Positions 24,307-32,638 are shown, counted from the stretch's first letter. The stretch: 46,441 nt of DNA from Hyphomicrobiales bacterium (GCA_900471485.1 UCEU01000040.1:133550-179990); one strand, 5' to 3'. Program-made: numbers and translations. The notes: a model not told the origin generated them from the sequence alone.

Positions 24307-25026
24307 TCAATTTCCGGCAGACGATTTCTGCCAAATGCCTTCGCGCTCAAGCATCCTGGTTGCAGCCACCTGCTCGGCGGCCCTCTTGGAGCGATCCACT
24401 CCGGTTTCCGGCTGTACGCCGGGGACTTCCACCGTCACCTTGAAGCGCGGATCATGATCCGGTCCGGTGCGTTCATCAACCCGGTAGACAGGTGTGACGC
24501 CGAATTTCGCGTGCGACCACTCCTGCAGCTCGGTCTTGGCATCCCGTCTTGCGCCATCGGCACGTATCGCACGCTTTTCCCAGAACTTCAGAATGAAAAG
24601 GCGGGCGACTTCGAGGCCACCGTCCAGATAGATGGCGGCGATGAGGCTTTCGACAACGTCTGCGCGGACGTTCATCATGCGCTTGCCGGTGAGCTTCTTC
24701 ACGTCGGCGCCGGTGCGGATGTAGAGATGCAGGCCAAGCTCGTCGGCAACCTCGGCGCAGGTATCGGCGCTGACCAGCTGGTTCAGGCGAACGGAAAGCT
24801 CGCCTTCCGCAGCAGCGCCAAAGGTCCGGAAAAGCAACTCGGCGACACAGAGTCCGAGGACCCTGTCGCCGAGGAATTCCAGGCGCTCGTAATTGCCGCC
24901 CTTTTGCGTGCGGGCGCTGGCGTGGGTCAGTGCACGGTCCAGGCGCTCCTTCTCGGCGAATTCGTGACCGATCAAGGCTTCAAGCTTTGCCCGGTCAGCT
25001 GCCGAAAGCGACTGAGCCTTGCTCAT
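24307..25026 (-). CDS. rnc: Ribonuclease III
   Basis: This 239-residue endonuclease cuts double-stranded RNA in rRNA processing and mRNA turnover. The signature NYERLEFLGDRVL is at 45-57 with catalytic Glu50 and Asp54; the second acidic pair is in the RADVVESLIAAIYLDGG segment. The double-stranded RNA-binding domain spans about 165-235. Its ATG overlaps the lepB stop by 4 nt (ATGA at 25023-25026), and era follows 7 nt downstream, so translation is coupled through the set. Confidence 0.96.
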   Translation of the reverse strand: MSKAQSLSAADRAKLEALIGHEFAEKERLDRALTHASARTQKGGNYERLEFLGDRVLGLCVAELLFRTFGAAAEGELSVRLNQLVSADTCAEVADELGLHLYIRTGADVKKLTGKRMMNVRADVVESLIAAIYLDGGLEVARLFILKFWEKRAIRADGARRDAKTELQEWSHAKFGVTPVYRVDERTGPDHDPRFKVTVEVPGVQPETGVDRSKRAAEQVAATRMLEREGIWQKSSAGN

Positions 25027-25766
25027 TCAACGACCTTGAACAGGCGATCCCAGCGCATGTTGGCTGGCCACTTCCAGATCTCGCGGAACGAAGTGTCGTT
25101 GCCGAGCGAGAAGAAGATCACGCTGGCGCGACCGACGAGGTTCTCGGCAGGGACGAAGCCGACGTCGAAGCGGCTGTCGAGCGAGTTGTCGCGGTTGTCG
25201 CCCATCATGAAGTAATGGCCTTCGGGCACGATGAACTCGCGGGTGTTGTCGCCGCGGGAAACGGGCGACTGGTCGAGCGTGTCGTAGGTTACGCCGTTAT
25301 CGAGGGTTTCGCGAAACACCGGCACGTCCTGGCCCGGATCCTGCGCATAGTCGGAGTTGAAGGTGCCATCCGCGACCTTCGGAACCGGCTTGCCGTTGAC
25401 GTAGAGAACGCCGTCGGTGACCTGGATATGATCGCCCGGAAGACCGACGAGGCGCTTGATGTAATCGACTTCAGGATTCGGCGGGAAGCGGAAGACGACA
25501 ACGTCGCCGCGCTTCGGCTCGCTGGCGAAAATGCGACCGCTGAAAAGGTTCGGCGACAGCGGCAACGAATATTTCGAATAGCCGTAGGCGAACTTGTTGA
25601 CGAAGATGTAGTCGCCAACGAGCAGCGTCGGCATCATCGATCCCGAAGGAATGGTGAAGGGCTGGAACAGCACCGTGCGGATGACCATTGCCAGGAGCAG
25701 CGCCTGGACGATGACCTTGATGTTTTCCCAAAGGGCGTTCGGCTTCGCTTCAACTTTTTCGGACAC
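25023..25766 (-). CDS. lepB: Signal peptidase I
   Basis: This 247-residue inner-membrane protease removes signal peptides from exported proteins. One membrane helix at about 15-35 is followed by the catalytic Ser43 in IPSGSMMPTL and the general-base Lys104 in DYIKRLVGLPGD; the GDNRDNSLDSR box lies near the C-terminus. The start is uncertain: a TTG at 25784 gives six more residues, but GTG 25766 (product MSEKVEAK) has an aagga site about 10 nt upstream and agrees with the usual rhizobial N-terminus. It overlaps rnc by 4 nt. acpS lies 115 nt upstream on the same strand. Confidence 0.94.
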   Translation of the reverse strand: MSEKVEAKPNALWENIKVIVQALLLAMVIRTVLFQPFTIPSGSMMPTLLVGDYIFVNKFAYGYSKYSLPLSPNLFSGRIFASEPKRGDVVVFRFPPNPEVDYIKRLVGLPGDHIQVTDGVLYVNGKPVPKVADGTFNSDYAQDPGQDVPVFRETLDNGVTYDTLDQSPVSRGDNTREFIVPEGHYFMMGDNRDNSLDSRFDVGFVPAENLVGRASVIFFSLGNDTSFREIWKWPANMRWDRLFKVVE

Positions 25767-25881
25767 GCAGTCTTGTTCCTTCAACGCGCCGGCAAAGGCG
25801 CAAATCCTGTTTGTTTCTCTCTAGCGGCTTCGGTGGTTTGCGGCAATGCCGCCAACATTAAAAGCACGAAAGGTCGCGATT

Positions 25882-26286
25882 TCAGCTGTTTTCCGGGAGC
25901 GCTTCGATGATGACGAAAGCCTGAGCCAGCGGATAGTCATCGGTTATCGTCAAATGAATGGCAGCCTTATGGCCGGTCGGCAGCATCGCCTTCAAGATGT
26001 CGGCAGCACCGTTCGTCAGTTTCATGGTCGGCTTGCCGCTGGGCAGGTTGACGACGCCCATGTCCTTCCAGAACACACCCTGCGCGATGCCTGTGCCGAG
26101 CGCCTTGGAGCAGGCCTCCTTGGCGGCAAAGCGCTTGGCGTAGGAGGCGGCGCGGTTGGCACGGCGATCGGACTTCGCCTGCTCGATCTCAGTGAAGCAC
26201 CTGTTGGTGAAACGCTCGCCGAACCGCTCCAGCGATTTTTCGACGCGCCTGATGTCGATGAGGTCGCTGCCGATCCCGATGATCAT
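25882..26286 (-). CDS. acpS: Holo-[acyl-carrier-protein] synthase
   Basis: This 134-residue enzyme moves 4'-phosphopantetheine from CoA to the serine of acyl carrier protein, activating fatty acid synthesis. The magnesium ligands are Asp8 in IGSDLIDI and Glu57 in RFAAKEACSKAL, matching Asp9 and Glu58 of the E. coli enzyme. Length is as expected for the trimeric AcpS type. The ATG overlaps the DUF2062 stop by 4 nt (26283-26286). The order acpS-lepB-rnc-era is the common rhizobial arrangement. Confidence 0.95.
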   Translation of the reverse strand: MIIGIGSDLIDIRRVEKSLERFGERFTNRCFTEIEQAKSDRRANRAASYAKRFAAKEACSKALGTGIAQGVFWKDMGVVNLPSGKPTMKLTNGAADILKAMLPTGHKAAIHLTITDDYPLAQAFVIIEALPENS

Positions 26287-26867
26287 ACCGTCTCCTGAAC
26301 TGGCGTTGCCAAACGCAGCCGCGCGCGTTCCATCAGCCGCTCGCGGCGGCGCGACTGGAAGCCCCGGACTGCATAGAATATCGCGAAATATGCGATGACC
26401 GATGTGACCACCGCGGGCGGGATGGAGCCGACGAGCATCGGCTCAAGGACGGGCCGCCAGAGTTCGTTGAGGTGTAGCTCGTGGAATAGCGCAGCGAGGT
26501 CGATCGACTGGCCGTGCATCTCGTCGCCGCGATTGAGCAGCAGATGCCCGACTTCCCAGGTGGTACCCCAGATGAAGGGATAGGTCAGCGGGTTGCCGAA
26601 GGCGGCGCAACCAAGCGCCGCGGCGACCATGTTGCCGGAGAAGAGATAGGTCAGGGCAAAGGCCATGACGAAATGGACACCAATGAACGGCGTCCAGGAG
26701 ACGAACACCCCAAGCGCTACGCCGATGGCAACCGCATAGGGAGACGCGGTCAGCCGCAGGATGCGCATCACCAGATAACGAGGCGGACGCAGAAAGCCTT
26801 TGCGAGGCCAAAGCAACTCACGCAGCTTTTCGCGGAACCCGGCAGCTTTTCGACGTCGAAATAACAT
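26283..26867 (-). CDS. DUF2062 membrane protein
   Basis: This 194-residue protein has a basic N-terminus and three or so membrane segments, with the DUF2062 signature FVSWTPFIGVHFVMAF at about 50-66 and GNPLTYPFIW at about 92-101. The function of this family is unknown. ATG 26867 begins MLFRRRK; the open frame extends 15 codons further, but those residues are unlike the family. No strong ribosome site is visible. Its stop overlaps the acpS ATG by 4 nt, so it heads the acpS-lepB-rnc-era set. Confidence 0.85.
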   Translation of the reverse strand: MLFRRRKAAGFREKLRELLWPRKGFLRPPRYLVMRILRLTASPYAVAIGVALGVFVSWTPFIGVHFVMAFALTYLFSGNMVAAALGCAAFGNPLTYPFIWGTTWEVGHLLLNRGDEMHGQSIDLAALFHELHLNELWRPVLEPMLVGSIPPAVVTSVIAYFAIFYAVRGFQSRRRERLMERARLRLATPVQETV

Positions 26868-26956
26868 GGCGCGTATGTAGTGCAGACGGCACCGACATGA
26901 CAAGAGCGCCAAACGTCTCAGTCACCTTTTGATCAAGGCCGACTGATCACTTCACA

Positions 26957-26980
26957 GGGGCGCGACATGCTATGCGCCCC
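26957..26980. other. 7-bp hairpin after the DUF3563 gene
   Basis: Ggggcgc at 26957-26963 pairs with gcgcccc at 26974-26980. It lies 28 nt after the DUF3563 stop on the minus strand. No T-run follows in that direction, so termination is uncertain. Confidence 0.4.
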
Positions 26981-27007
26981 TTACATCTCTTAACAGCAGA
27001 CCCGATA

Positions 27008-27157
27008 TTAGCGGGTGCGGAACAGACCACGGTCAACCTGACGCTGACGGTATTCCAGATCGATGCGGTCGAACGAGCCGTTCAGGTATGCAGCTTCGCG
27101 TTCTTCAGCAGTCGGAGCACGCAGGGCGCGGGCGAACTTCTTGATCGGTGTAAACAT
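27008..27157 (-). CDS. DUF3563 family mini-protein
   Basis: This 49-residue protein starts MFTPIKKFARALRAPTAEE and ends with a YRQRQVDRGLFRTR tail, matching the small DUF3563 family that is widespread in rhizobia. It is basic and amphipathic, without a membrane segment, and its role is unknown. The frame is fully open from ATG 27157 to TAA 27008 and has a good aaaggaaa ribosome site 7 nt upstream. It lies between rsh and the DUF2062 gene on the same strand with gaps of more than 140 nt on both sides, so it is probably its own transcript. Confidence 0.85.
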   Translation of the reverse strand: MFTPIKKFARALRAPTAEEREAAYLNGSFDRIDLEYRQRQVDRGLFRTR

Positions 27158-27343
27158 TGTCGTTTCCTTTTCTTCAGTTCATTTCGATGAGCTGAAGATA
27201 GTCGGCCGACATCATAATTACCAACGCCATAACACCAGCGCAGGCATGCGCTAAATGCATGGCTAGCCTCTGATCTGGCCAAATGCGATCATAAAACGAT
27301 CACAAATTATGCAGTCAGCCCGTTTCACCGACGCCACACGGCC

Positions 27344-29593
27344 TTACTCATACAGGCGGCGCACCGTCGCGACGCATTCCAGGTCGGCCAGTTGGGACAG
27401 AAGCTGGTTCAGCTGCCGCAGATCCCACACTTCGACATCGAGTGTCATCTCCGTGAAATCGGTCGCGACCCTCACTGTATTGAAGACGCGAATGTTGACG
27501 TCCACGCCCGCCACCGTCTGCGCGAGCTTTGCAAGCGTGCCTGGCTCGTTCAGCGCATTGACCATGACGCGCGCCATGAAGCGAGACTTGTTGGCCTCGT
27601 CCAGATCCCAGCGCACGTCGATCCAGCGATCGGGCTGATCGTCGAAGCGCTGCAGCGCCGGCGACTGGATGGGATAGATGGTGATGCCATCGCCCTTCTC
27701 CGTCGCGTTCATGATGCCGACGATGCGATCGCCGGGGACCGCGCCCGTCGGCGAGAACTGAACGTCGACATTTGCGGAGATGCCGCGGATCGGCACCGCA
27801 TCCACACCGGCGCCGGCTTCGAAACCGGCCGGGATGCCCTCCCCGCCCGATTTGCTCTTGCCGGGGATCTTGAAGATCATGCCGGATGCGCTGCGGACAT
27901 TGAACCAGCCGTCGTCGCCGCTCGGCTTGGCGGTAACGCGCTCTTCCTGGTGATCGGGATAGACGGCACGCAACACGTCGAGCGACGACATCTCGCCGCG
28001 GCCGACAGAGGCGATCGCATCCTCCACATCCTTCTGACCCAACCGATGAAGTACAGGCTTCATGGATTCGCGCGAGAAGATCTTGCCGGCGCGCTCGAAG
28101 GTGCGCTCGAGGATGCGGTGGCCGAGGCCCGCATACTGCTTGCGGATGGCCATTCGGGTGGCGCGGCGAATGGCGGCTCGCGCCTTGCCTGTTACCACGA
28201 TCTCTTCCCAGGCCGCCGGCGGCACCTGCACGCCGGAGCGGATGATTTCGACTTCATCGCCGTTCGCAAGCCGCGTGACGAGCGGCATGATGCGGCCGTT
28301 GATCTTCGAGCCAACCGTAGTGTCGCCGATATTGGTGTGGACGGCATAGGCAAAATCGATCGGCGTCGCGCCGCGCGGCAGAGCGATCAGCTTGCCCTTG
28401 GGCGTGAAGCAGAAGACCTGGTCCTGGAAAAGTTCTAGCTTGGTGTGCTCCAGAAACTCTTCCGGGCTGTCGCCTTCGGCCAGCGCCTCGATGGTGTGCC
28501 GCAGCCAGGAATAGGCGTTGGATTCACGCGACAGAATGTCGTTGTCGGAATTGGATGCACCGTCCTTGTAGAGCGTATGGGCCGCGATACCGAATTCGGC
28601 GATCTCGTGCATGCGCTTTGTGCGGATCTGAAGCTCGATACGCTGGCTGGACGGGCCGACGATTGTCGTGTGAAGCGAACGATAATCGTTCTGCTTCGGT
28701 GTGGAGATATAGTCCTTGAAGCGACCAGGCACGACGCGCCAGCGCATGTGGACTATACCGAGCGCGCGGTAACAGGCCGGAACGTCCTCGACGAGGATAC
28801 GGAAGCCGTAGACGTCGGACAACTGCTCGAAGGACAGCGACTTCGACTGCATCTTGCGGAAGACCGAATAGGGCTTCTTCTGCCGGCCCTTGACGTAAAT
28901 GCCGGTCAGGCCGTTCGCGACCAAGAGATCGCTAAGCTCGGTCTCGATCTTCTTAACCAGCCCCTCGTTGCGCTTCGACAGTTCCTCGAGCCGCTTGGTG
29001 ACGGTTTCATAGGCCTCGGGATTGATGTGGCGGAAGGACAGGTCCTCCAGCTCCTCGCGCATATCCTGCATACCCATGCGGCCGGCGAGCGGCGCGTAGA
29101 TATCCATCGTCTCCTCGGAGATGCGAGCGCGCTTTTCCGGCGACATGTGATCGAGTGTGCGCATGTTGTGCAGGCGGTCGGCCAGCTTGACCAGTAGGAC
29201 GCGGACGTCGTCGGAAATCGCGAGCAGCAACTTGCGCAGGTTTTCGGCCTGCTTCGCCTTTTTGGTGACGAGATCGAGCTTCTTGATCTTCGTCAGGCCC
29301 TCGACGAGCCGGCCAATATCCTCGCCGAAGAGTTCATCGATCTCCGCACGGGTGGCGGTCGTATCCTCGATGGTGTCGTGAAGCAGCGCGACGGCAATCG
29401 TGGATTCATCGAGATGCATATCCGTCAGGATGGCGGCAACTTCGAGCGGGTGGGAGATGTAGGGATCGCCGCTGGCGCGCTTCTGTTGGCCATGCTTCTG
29501 CATGGCGTAGACATAGGCTTTGTTCAGCAGAGCTTCGTTGGCGTCGGGCTTGTATTTTTGAACCCGCTCCACGAGCTCGTACTGCCGCATCAT
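27344..29593 (-). CDS. rsh: Bifunctional (p)ppGpp synthetase/hydrolase
   Basis: This 749-residue stringent-response enzyme both makes and destroys (p)ppGpp. The hydrolase has His48 in YISHPLE, His72-Asp73 in LLHDTIED, and KLADRLHNMRT further on. The synthetase carries GRFKDYIS, an R-x-K-D motif as in bifunctional enzymes, and DYRSLHT. TGS (about 400-460) and a C-terminal ACT domain (about 665-749) follow. Alphaproteobacteria usually have one such enzyme. The start is one of two adjacent ATG codons at 29593; a ggag lies 10 nt upstream. A strong terminator-like hairpin (29611-29644) is placed between rpoZ and this start, so transcription from rpoZ may be regulated or limited there. Confidence 0.95.
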   Translation of the reverse strand: MMRQYELVERVQKYKPDANEALLNKAYVYAMQKHGQQKRASGDPYISHPLEVAAILTDMHLDESTIAVALLHDTIEDTTATRAEIDELFGEDIGRLVEGLTKIKKLDLVTKKAKQAENLRKLLLAISDDVRVLLVKLADRLHNMRTLDHMSPEKRARISEETMDIYAPLAGRMGMQDMREELEDLSFRHINPEAYETVTKRLEELSKRNEGLVKKIETELSDLLVANGLTGIYVKGRQKKPYSVFRKMQSKSLSFEQLSDVYGFRILVEDVPACYRALGIVHMRWRVVPGRFKDYISTPKQNDYRSLHTTIVGPSSQRIELQIRTKRMHEIAEFGIAAHTLYKDGASNSDNDILSRESNAYSWLRHTIEALAEGDSPEEFLEHTKLELFQDQVFCFTPKGKLIALPRGATPIDFAYAVHTNIGDTTVGSKINGRIMPLVTRLANGDEVEIIRSGVQVPPAAWEEIVVTGKARAAIRRATRMAIRKQYAGLGHRILERTFERAGKIFSRESMKPVLHRLGQKDVEDAIASVGRGEMSSLDVLRAVYPDHQEERVTAKPSGDDGWFNVRSASGMIFKIPGKSKSGGEGIPAGFEAGAGVDAVPIRGISANVDVQFSPTGAVPGDRIVGIMNATEKGDGITIYPIQSPALQRFDDQPDRWIDVRWDLDEANKSRFMARVMVNALNEPGTLAKLAQTVAGVDVNIRVFNTVRVATDFTEMTLDVEVWDLRQLNQLLSQLADLECVATVRRLYE

Positions 29594-29610
29594 CCCGAAG
29601 CCACTCCATT

Positions 29611-29644
29611 ACAAAAGAAAAGCGCGCCAATCACGGATTGGCGC
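29611..29644 (-). terminator. Terminator-like hairpin between rpoZ and rsh
   Basis: On the minus strand gcgccaatc and gattggcgc (9 bp, arms at 29636-29644 and 29624-29632) enclose a 3-nt loop. A gcttttctttt tract follows. It lies 49 nt after the rpoZ stop and ends 17 nt before the rsh ATG. Confidence 0.75.
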
Positions 29645-29693
29645 ACAGGATAGTCGATAATATGCCTAAGCAATAATGGCGCAAGATTGACGA

Positions 29694-30098
29694 TTAGTAA
29701 TCGTCGCTCTTTTCCGGCGGCACGAGGCCTTCGATACCGGCCAGAAGCTCTTCTTCAGACATCTGGTCGAAGGTAACGGTTTCCGGCAGGTCGTCCTGTT
29801 CTTCGCCATCGGCAACAGAAGCACCGGCTGCAGCCGTGAGGCTTGCCGGATCGGGCTCGGGCTCGTCGACTTCGACGTGCTTCTGCAGCGAGTGGATCAA
29901 ATCTTCCTTGAGGTCGTCGGGCGACAGCATCTCATCGGCGATCTCGCGAAGGGCAACAACCGGGTTCTTGTCGTTGTCGCGATCGATGGTGATGGATGCG
30001 CCCTGGGAAATCAGCCGTGCGCGGTGGCTGGCGAGCAGAACCAGTTCGAAACGGTTCTCGACTTTATCAATGCAGTCTTCAACGGTGACACGGGCCAT
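29694..30098 (-). CDS. rpoZ: RNA polymerase omega subunit
   Basis: This 134-residue protein is the small omega subunit that helps assemble RNA polymerase and forms one of the ppGpp sites in proteobacteria. The core MARVTVEDCIDKVENRF, then LLASHRARL and NPVVALREIA, spans residues 1-60. An acidic C-terminal extension rich in Glu, Asp and Pro follows, as in other alphaproteobacteria. A caggcaa stretch (27-nt region before 30098, aggacaggc) serves as a weak ribosome site. It precedes rsh on the same strand, the usual pairing, but a terminator-like hairpin lies between them. Confidence 0.94.
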   Translation of the reverse strand: MARVTVEDCIDKVENRFELVLLASHRARLISQGASITIDRDNDKNPVVALREIADEMLSPDDLKEDLIHSLQKHVEVDEPEPDPASLTAAAGASVADGEEQDDLPETVTFDQMSEEELLAGIEGLVPPEKSDDY

Positions 30099-30390
30099 TG
30101 CCTGTCCTTTACGATCGGGATCTCGGGATTAACACGCCCGATACAATTAAAAGCGGGCAAATTCAAGTTTTTCGTTTAACGCCTTATGCCCGATTGACGC
30201 CAGCGGAAAATTTAAATGAGAATAATGGAATTCCACCAAAAGTTGCTTGGAATATCCTAAATCCTGCCCTAAATCAAACTTATATGAATAGTTCGTAAAG
30301 TTAGAATCGTTCTGCAATTCGACATAAACCATTGTTTTCGTGGCATATTGTTGAAGCTCCCCTCGGCTTGTCAAATTGGATTGGTATTGG
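30099..30390. promoter_or_regulatory. AT-rich divergent region between rpoZ and the NYN gene
   Basis: This 292-nt gap is markedly AT-rich over about 30145-30375, against GC-rich neighbours, and must hold the two divergent promoters. I see no perfect dyad or known operator. Two overlapping open frames (plus 30098-30298, minus 30147-30437) lack ribosome sites and are not called. Confidence 0.5.
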
Positions 30391-30972
30391 ATGTTCGACC
30401 CACGCGAAAAAATTGCTCTTTTCATAGACGGCGCCAATCTCTACGCCGCATCGAAGAGCTTGGGCTTCGACATCGACTATCGAAAGCTGCTGAAGGCATT
30501 CCAGAAACGCGGCTACCTGCTGCGCGCCTACTATTACACGGCCTTGATCGAGGATCAGGAATATTCCTCGATCCGACCGCTGATCGACTGGCTCGACTAC
30601 AACGGGTATAAGGTCGTGACCAAGCCCGCCAAGGAATTCACCGATTCCATGGGTCGCCGGAAGATCAAGGGCAACATGGACATCGAACTCGCGATCGATG
30701 CCATGGAGCAGTCCGAAACGGTCGATCACCTCGTGATCTTCTCCGGGGACGGTGATTTCACGACGCTCGTCGAAGCGCTGCAGCGCAAGGGCCGCAAGGT
30801 GTCGATCATCTCGACGATGGCGACCCAACCGCCGATGATCGCCGACGACCTGCGCCGCCAGGCGGATCACTTCATCGACCTGTTGTCGCTGAAGAGCGAG
30901 ATCGGCCGCGATCCGTCCGAACGTCCGCAGCGCCCGGCCGAAACGCCGGCGCCAAGCGATCAGGAGGCCTGA
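30391..30972 (+). CDS. NYN-domain (LabA/DUF88) protein
   Basis: This 193-residue protein has the PIN-like NYN fold. The acidic site is seen in ALFIDGANLYAA (Asp13, Asn16), in GNMDIELAIDAM, and in FSGDGDFTTLV. Members are predicted, and in some cases shown, to be metal-dependent ribonucleases, so RNA cleavage is likely but unproved here. A Pro-rich acidic tail (about 170-193) follows. ATG 30391 is preferred over a TTG five codons upstream because it starts the conserved MFDPREK. Upstream sequence is AT-rich with only a weak ggattgg site. A 7-bp hairpin, ggaggcc/ggcctcc, overlaps the stop codon. Confidence 0.88.
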   Translation: MFDPREKIALFIDGANLYAASKSLGFDIDYRKLLKAFQKRGYLLRAYYYTALIEDQEYSSIRPLIDWLDYNGYKVVTKPAKEFTDSMGRRKIKGNMDIELAIDAMEQSETVDHLVIFSGDGDFTTLVEALQRKGRKVSIISTMATQPPMIADDLRRQADHFIDLLSLKSEIGRDPSERPQRPAETPAPSDQEA

Positions 30973-30989
30973 AGGCCTCCAGCATCTTT
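30963..30989 (+). terminator. Stem-loop overlapping the NYN stop codon
   Basis: Ggaggcc at 30963-30969 pairs with ggcctcc at 30974-30980 around a tgaa loop that contains the stop codon. The tail agcatcttt is only partly T-rich, so termination strength is uncertain. smpB converges from the other side. Confidence 0.5.
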
Positions 30990-31009
30990 CCCAATCGTGT
31001 TGAACGAGA

Positions 31010-31489
31010 TTAGCCGTTGTCCTTGAGGAGACGGCTCTTCTGACGATTCCAATCGCGCTCCTTCTCGGATTCGCGCTTGTCGTGCAGCTTCTTGCCCTTC
31101 GCGAGCGCCAGTTCCATCTTGGCGCGGCCGCGCTCGTTGAAATAGATCTTCAACGGGATGAGCGTCATGCCTTCGCGGTTGATGCCGGCACGCAGGCGGT
31201 TGATCTCGCGACCGGAGAGGAGAAGCTTACGGCGGCGACGCGGCTCGTGATTGAAGCGGTTCGCCTGCAGATATTCCGGCAGATAGGAATTGATCAGCCA
31301 GATCTCGCCGCCTTCGTCGGAGGCGTATGATTCCGCGATATTGGCCTTGCCTTCGCGCAACGACTTGACCTCGGTGCCCATGAGCACGAGCCCGGCCTCG
31401 TAGGTGTCGATGATCTCGTAATTGTATCGCGCCTTGCGGTTTTCGGCGACGATCTTCTTTACGATGCGCTGGCTGCCTTTGGGGGCCAT
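31010..31489 (-). CDS. smpB: SsrA-binding protein SmpB
   Basis: This 159-residue protein binds tmRNA and brings it to stalled ribosomes for trans-translation. The family core is visible: ARYNYEIIDTYEAGLVL at about 21-37, GTEVKSLREGKANI, the RRKLLLSGREI strand, and the basic C-terminal tail with KREKERDW-like residues needed in the decoding channel. ATG 31489 gives the canonical MAPKGSQR start; a frame extension of four codons to 31501 begins with TTG. The dapA stop lies 100 nt upstream on the same strand. No ssrA gene lies within the window. Confidence 0.95.
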   Translation of the reverse strand: MAPKGSQRIVKKIVAENRKARYNYEIIDTYEAGLVLMGTEVKSLREGKANIAESYASDEGGEIWLINSYLPEYLQANRFNHEPRRRRKLLLSGREINRLRAGINREGMTLIPLKIYFNERGRAKMELALAKGKKLHDKRESEKERDWNRQKSRLLKDNG

Positions 31490-31588
31490 GACAAATTCCA
31501 ATCACTAAGGGGCGCGACTGCCGCGCCCACATTTTGACCCCTTATGTAAGGGACTGCCAGTTTGTTGTGAAGACTGGCCTTCGCAGGC

Positions 31589-32473
31589 TCAGTTGAGGAG
31601 ACCGGCGTGACGCATGGCGGCGTCGATCGCAGCCTCGGTGCCCGGCTCCAGCGTCGAGACCAGCGGCGAACGAACATTGCGGCTCATGCGGCCGAGCTTC
31701 GACAGGCCATATTTGGCACCGCAAAGACCGGGCTCCATGAAGATCGCCTTGTGCAGCGGCATCAAACGATCCTGATACTCGAGCGCCTTGGCGAAATCTC
31801 CAGCGAGCGTAGCAGCCTGGAACTCGGCACAGAGACGCGGCGCCACGTTGGCGGTCACCGAAATGCAGCCGATGCCGCCATGGGCGTTGAAGCCGAGCGC
31901 GGTCGCATCCTCGCCTGACAGCTGGATGAAGTTGCCGCCGCAGGTGATGCGCTGTTCGGATACGCGCTCGATCTTGCCGGTGGCGTCCTTGACGCCGACG
32001 ATGTTGGAATGCGCCTTGGCGAGCGCGCCCATCGTCTCCGGCGTCATGTCGATGACCGAGCGGCCAGGGATGTTGTAAATGTAGATCGGCAGCTTGACGG
32101 CTTCGGCGATGGCCGAGAAATGCGCGATCAAACCCTTCTGGGTCGGCTTGTTGTAATAGGGCGTCACCACCAGAACGGCGTTGGCACCGGCCTTTTCGGC
32201 ATGCTGCGCCAGTTCGATCGCTTCGCGCGTATTGTTGGAGCCGGCGCCCGCCATGACAGGCACCCTGCCCGCGGCGGCTTCGATACAGAGTTCCACGACA
32301 CGCTTGTGCTCGGCATGCGACAAGGTTGGCGATTCGCCGGTCGTGCCAACAGGCACGAGACCATTGCTGCCCTCTTTGATCTGCCAATCGACATGAGCGG
32401 CAAACGATGCTTCGTCCACCTGTCCGGCATCAGTGAAGGGAGTGACGAGAGCGGGAATCGACCCCTGGAACAT
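31589..32473 (-). CDS. dapA: 4-hydroxy-tetrahydrodipicolinate synthase
   Basis: This 294-residue enzyme condenses pyruvate with aspartate semialdehyde, the first committed step of diaminopimelate and lysine synthesis. All active-site residues are present: Thr44-Thr45 in GTTGES, Tyr133 and Arg138 in YNIPGRS, Tyr107 in TPYYNKP, and the Schiff-base Lys162 in GVKDATG. The frame opens at 32500, but an aaggag site 7 nt before ATG 32473 and the conserved MFQGSIPALVTP start fix the true N-terminus. It is divergent from the lytic transglycosylase across 218 nt that contain a long dyad. Confidence 0.95.
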   Translation of the reverse strand: MFQGSIPALVTPFTDAGQVDEASFAAHVDWQIKEGSNGLVPVGTTGESPTLSHAEHKRVVELCIEAAAGRVPVMAGAGSNNTREAIELAQHAEKAGANAVLVVTPYYNKPTQKGLIAHFSAIAEAVKLPIYIYNIPGRSVIDMTPETMGALAKAHSNIVGVKDATGKIERVSEQRITCGGNFIQLSGEDATALGFNAHGGIGCISVTANVAPRLCAEFQAATLAGDFAKALEYQDRLMPLHKAIFMEPGLCGAKYGLSKLGRMSRNVRSPLVSTLEPGTEAAIDAAMRHAGLLN

Positions 32474-32541
32474 GCAGAACTCCTTACGACCGCAATCCAT
32501 GCTTCGGCCGCATTCCTTGAATATGAGTTGCGCACCATAGA

Positions 32542-32557
32542 GCGGCGAAAACGCCGC
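32542..32557. other. 6-bp hairpin in the dapA leader
   Basis: Gcggcg at 32542-32547 pairs with cgccgc at 32552-32557 around aaaa. On the minus strand it lies 68 nt before the dapA ATG. No T-run follows. Confidence 0.35.
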
Positions 32558-32605
32558 GACAAGCGCGCAGAGATCGGTTTAGGGCAAAATCCGATAGCAA
32601 AAGTG

Positions 32606-32638
32606 AACGAAGTTTACCTGTTGCGGTAAGGTTTCGTT
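32606..32638. promoter_or_regulatory. Long dyad between dapA and slt
   Basis: Aacgaa at 32606-32611 mirrors ttcgtt at 32633-32638, and ttacc at 32614-32618 mirrors ggtaa at 32625-32629, about a 6-nt centre. The outer and inner arms are offset by one base. It lies 53 nt before the slt start and could be a binding site for a dimeric regulator. Confidence 0.4.

Noticed and set aside
30147..30437. 96-codon minus-strand frame across the NYN gene start
   Set aside because: It has no ribosome site, overlaps the start of a well-supported gene, and its Asn/Ser-rich content reflects AT-rich non-coding DNA.
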